This document shows positions 62,815-64,000 of a DNA stretch of 64,000 bases, in pieces. The notes under the pieces are model-generated. The model did no database searches. It was not told the origin of the DNA and saw only the letters and a program-made list of their open reading frames with translations. The stretch spans positions 434,001 through 498,000 of the forward strand of contig NZ_PXNN01000011.1 of NCBI RefSeq assembly GCF_003007685.1, given 5' to 3'. The position numbers and the translations under genes were made by a program. The stretch's first letter is position 1, and each line of letters starts with the position of its first letter. This DNA is from Marinobacter halophilus. Its GTDB lineage: Bacteria; Pseudomonadota; Gammaproteobacteria; Pseudomonadales; Oleiphilaceae.

Positions 62815-64000
62815 TGCGCTTCACTGACATTTTTGTCCATCGGCCAGTATTAGCCACAGTGGTTAGCCTGCTGATCCTGCTGATCGGTGTCCGGGCGGCC
62901 ATGGAAATGGAAGTCCGCCAGTACCCCAAGCTGGAAAGCACCACGGTTACGGTGACCACCGCCTACCCCGGTGCCAGCTCAGACCTGATCAAGGGCTTTA
63001 TCACCACGCCCTTGCAGCAGGCGATTGCCGAGGCCAGTGGCATCGACTATCTAACCTCGACCAGTTCTCAGGGCGTGTCCACGATTCAGGCCAAAATGGT
63101 ACTGAATTACGACGCCAACGCCGCACTGGCGGAAATCCAGGCCAAGGTCGCCAGCCAGCGCAACGTGCTGCCAGGCGACGCACAGGATCCCGTGATCGCC
63201 TCTACCACGGGTGATGACAACGCACTCATGTACATCGCGTTTTACAGCACCGACCTGGAGGTACCCCAGATCACCGATTACCTGACCCGCGTCGTGCAAC
63301 CGAAACTGCAGGCGCTGGCCGGCGTTGGCAAAGCCCAGTTGCTGGGCCGGACCTTCGCCCTGAGAGTTTGGCTGGACCCGGAAAGGCTGGCAGCAGTGGA
63401 TATGACCCCGGTCGAAGTGGCAGACAAACTGCGCGCCAACAACTACCAGGCAGCGGTCGGTAAAACCCGGGACCGCTACACCGAAATCAGCCTGACCAGT
63501 GACACCGACATTGCCGATCCTGACGCCTTCCGGAACCTGGTGGTCAAACAAGCCAATGGCACGCTGATTCGCCTGCAGGACATCGCCGAAGTGGAACTGG
63601 GCTCCCAGACCTATGATCAGCTTGCTTTGTATAAGGGCCAGCCTGCCACCTATGTAGCCATTGAACTGGCCCCGGGCGCCAACCCGTTGACCGTAGCCGG
63701 ACTGGTCAAGGATCAGCTGCCCGAAATCGAAAGCCAGTTACCCAGCGGGCTGGATGTGCGCCTGGCCTACGATGCTTCTGACTTTATCGAAGATTCCATC
63801 AACGAAGTCATTGTCACCCTGCTGGAAGCCATGGTCATTGTTCTGGTGGTGGTATTTCTGTGCCTGGGCTCCGTCCGTGCCGCCATTGTTCCCTCGGTGG
63901 CGGTACCGCTGTCGCTGATTGGTGGCGCCTTCGTGATGCTGATCTTCGGATTTTCCGTCAACCTGCTGACGTTGCTGGCGATGGTGCTCGCCATCGGGCT
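62814..64000 (+). CDS. RND efflux permease (partial, cut by window end)
   Basis: ATG 62814 begins MRFTDIFVHRPVLATVVSLLILLIGV, the first TM helix of AcrB/MexF-type pumps, followed by the porter-domain sequences YPGASSDLIKGFITTPLQQAI and QNVLPGDAQDP-like segment, then the second membrane block (LEAMVIVLVVVFLCLGSVRAAIVPSVAVPLSLIG). About 395 of roughly 1,020-1,040 residues are inside the window. A tripartite multidrug pump whose outer-membrane channel gene is not here. No drug specificity can be read. Confidence 0.93.
   Translation, partial: MRFTDIFVHRPVLATVVSLLILLIGVRAAMEMEVRQYPKLESTTVTVTTAYPGASSDLIKGFITTPLQQAIAEASGIDYLTSTSSQGVSTIQAKMVLNYDANAALAEIQAKVASQRNVLPGDAQDPVIASTTGDDNALMYIAFYSTDLEVPQITDYLTRVVQPKLQALAGVGKAQLLGRTFALRVWLDPERLAAVDMTPVEVADKLRANNYQAAVGKTRDRYTEISLTSDTDIADPDAFRNLVVKQANGTLIRLQDIAEVELGSQTYDQLALYKGQPATYVAIELAPGANPLTVAGLVKDQLPEIESQLPSGLDVRLAYDASDFIEDSINEVIVTLLEAMVIVLVVVFLCLGSVRAAIVPSVAVPLSLIGGAFVMLIFGFSVNLLTLLAMVLAIG

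Overview
The window is a high-GC, gene-dense chromosomal segment of a marine gammaproteobacterium. Gene content and order (dusB-fis-purH-purD, aroQ-accB-accC-prmA, a long type isocitrate lyase with a KQCGH motif, several TRAP/SLC13/SulP anion transporters, LapD-type c-di-GMP signalling) fit a Marinobacter-like organism. The assignment is from gene content only. I see no rRNA, tRNA, CRISPR array, insertion sequence or prophage.

Region by region. 1-8.6 kb: the start of ilvA, rpiA, an acyl-CoA dehydrogenase, ppa, a DUF2333 membrane protein, a degenerate GGDEF/EAL LapD-like receptor and a divergent two-receiver diguanylate cyclase. 8.8-18.9 kb: housekeeping operons aroQ-accBC-prmA, dusB-fis and purHD, then a lipoprotein alpha/beta hydrolase. 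19.0-23.0 kb: a stand-alone Hen1-type RNA methyltransferase convergent with an EgtB/SenA-like sulfoxide synthase, then an SLC13 permease with RCK_C domains.

23.2-28.7 kb is the most interesting part: a rearranged Fap-like functional-amyloid locus. A sigma54-type activator is translationally coupled to a FapF-like outer-membrane pore. They converge on an operon encoding a very repetitive Asn/Asp/Ser/Thr-rich secreted protein, a small secreted protein, a FapD-like C39 peptidase and a second small secreted protein. The three secreted proteins share an ungapped C-terminal QN...Q motif, and the two small ones carry a double-glycine-leader-like motif that could be the C39 cleavage site. Upstream of the repeat gene lie a near-consensus -24/-12 promoter, a CRP-like site and a perfect 20-bp palindrome.

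28.8-46.4 kb: aceA; a DUF1538 transporter with its own PII and CBS proteins; a CASTOR/POLLUX-type channel; an outer-membrane barrel; dauA with a divergent ribbon-helix-helix gene; ChaN and SIMPL proteins; a motA-motB-GH84 operon; and a TRAP transporter whose large permease has lost its C-terminus. 46.4-58.7 kb: a CFA-type methyltransferase with a partner FAD reductase, a porin, a phosphonate/phosphite-type ABC transporter next to a choice-of-anchor I lipoprotein, dps, a disulfide oxidoreductase and a LysE exporter. 58.7-64 kb: DAHP synthase behind a likely transcription attenuator with a 19-residue leader peptide, a secretin-domain-like protein, a J-domain protein, and an RND efflux pair cut off by the window end.
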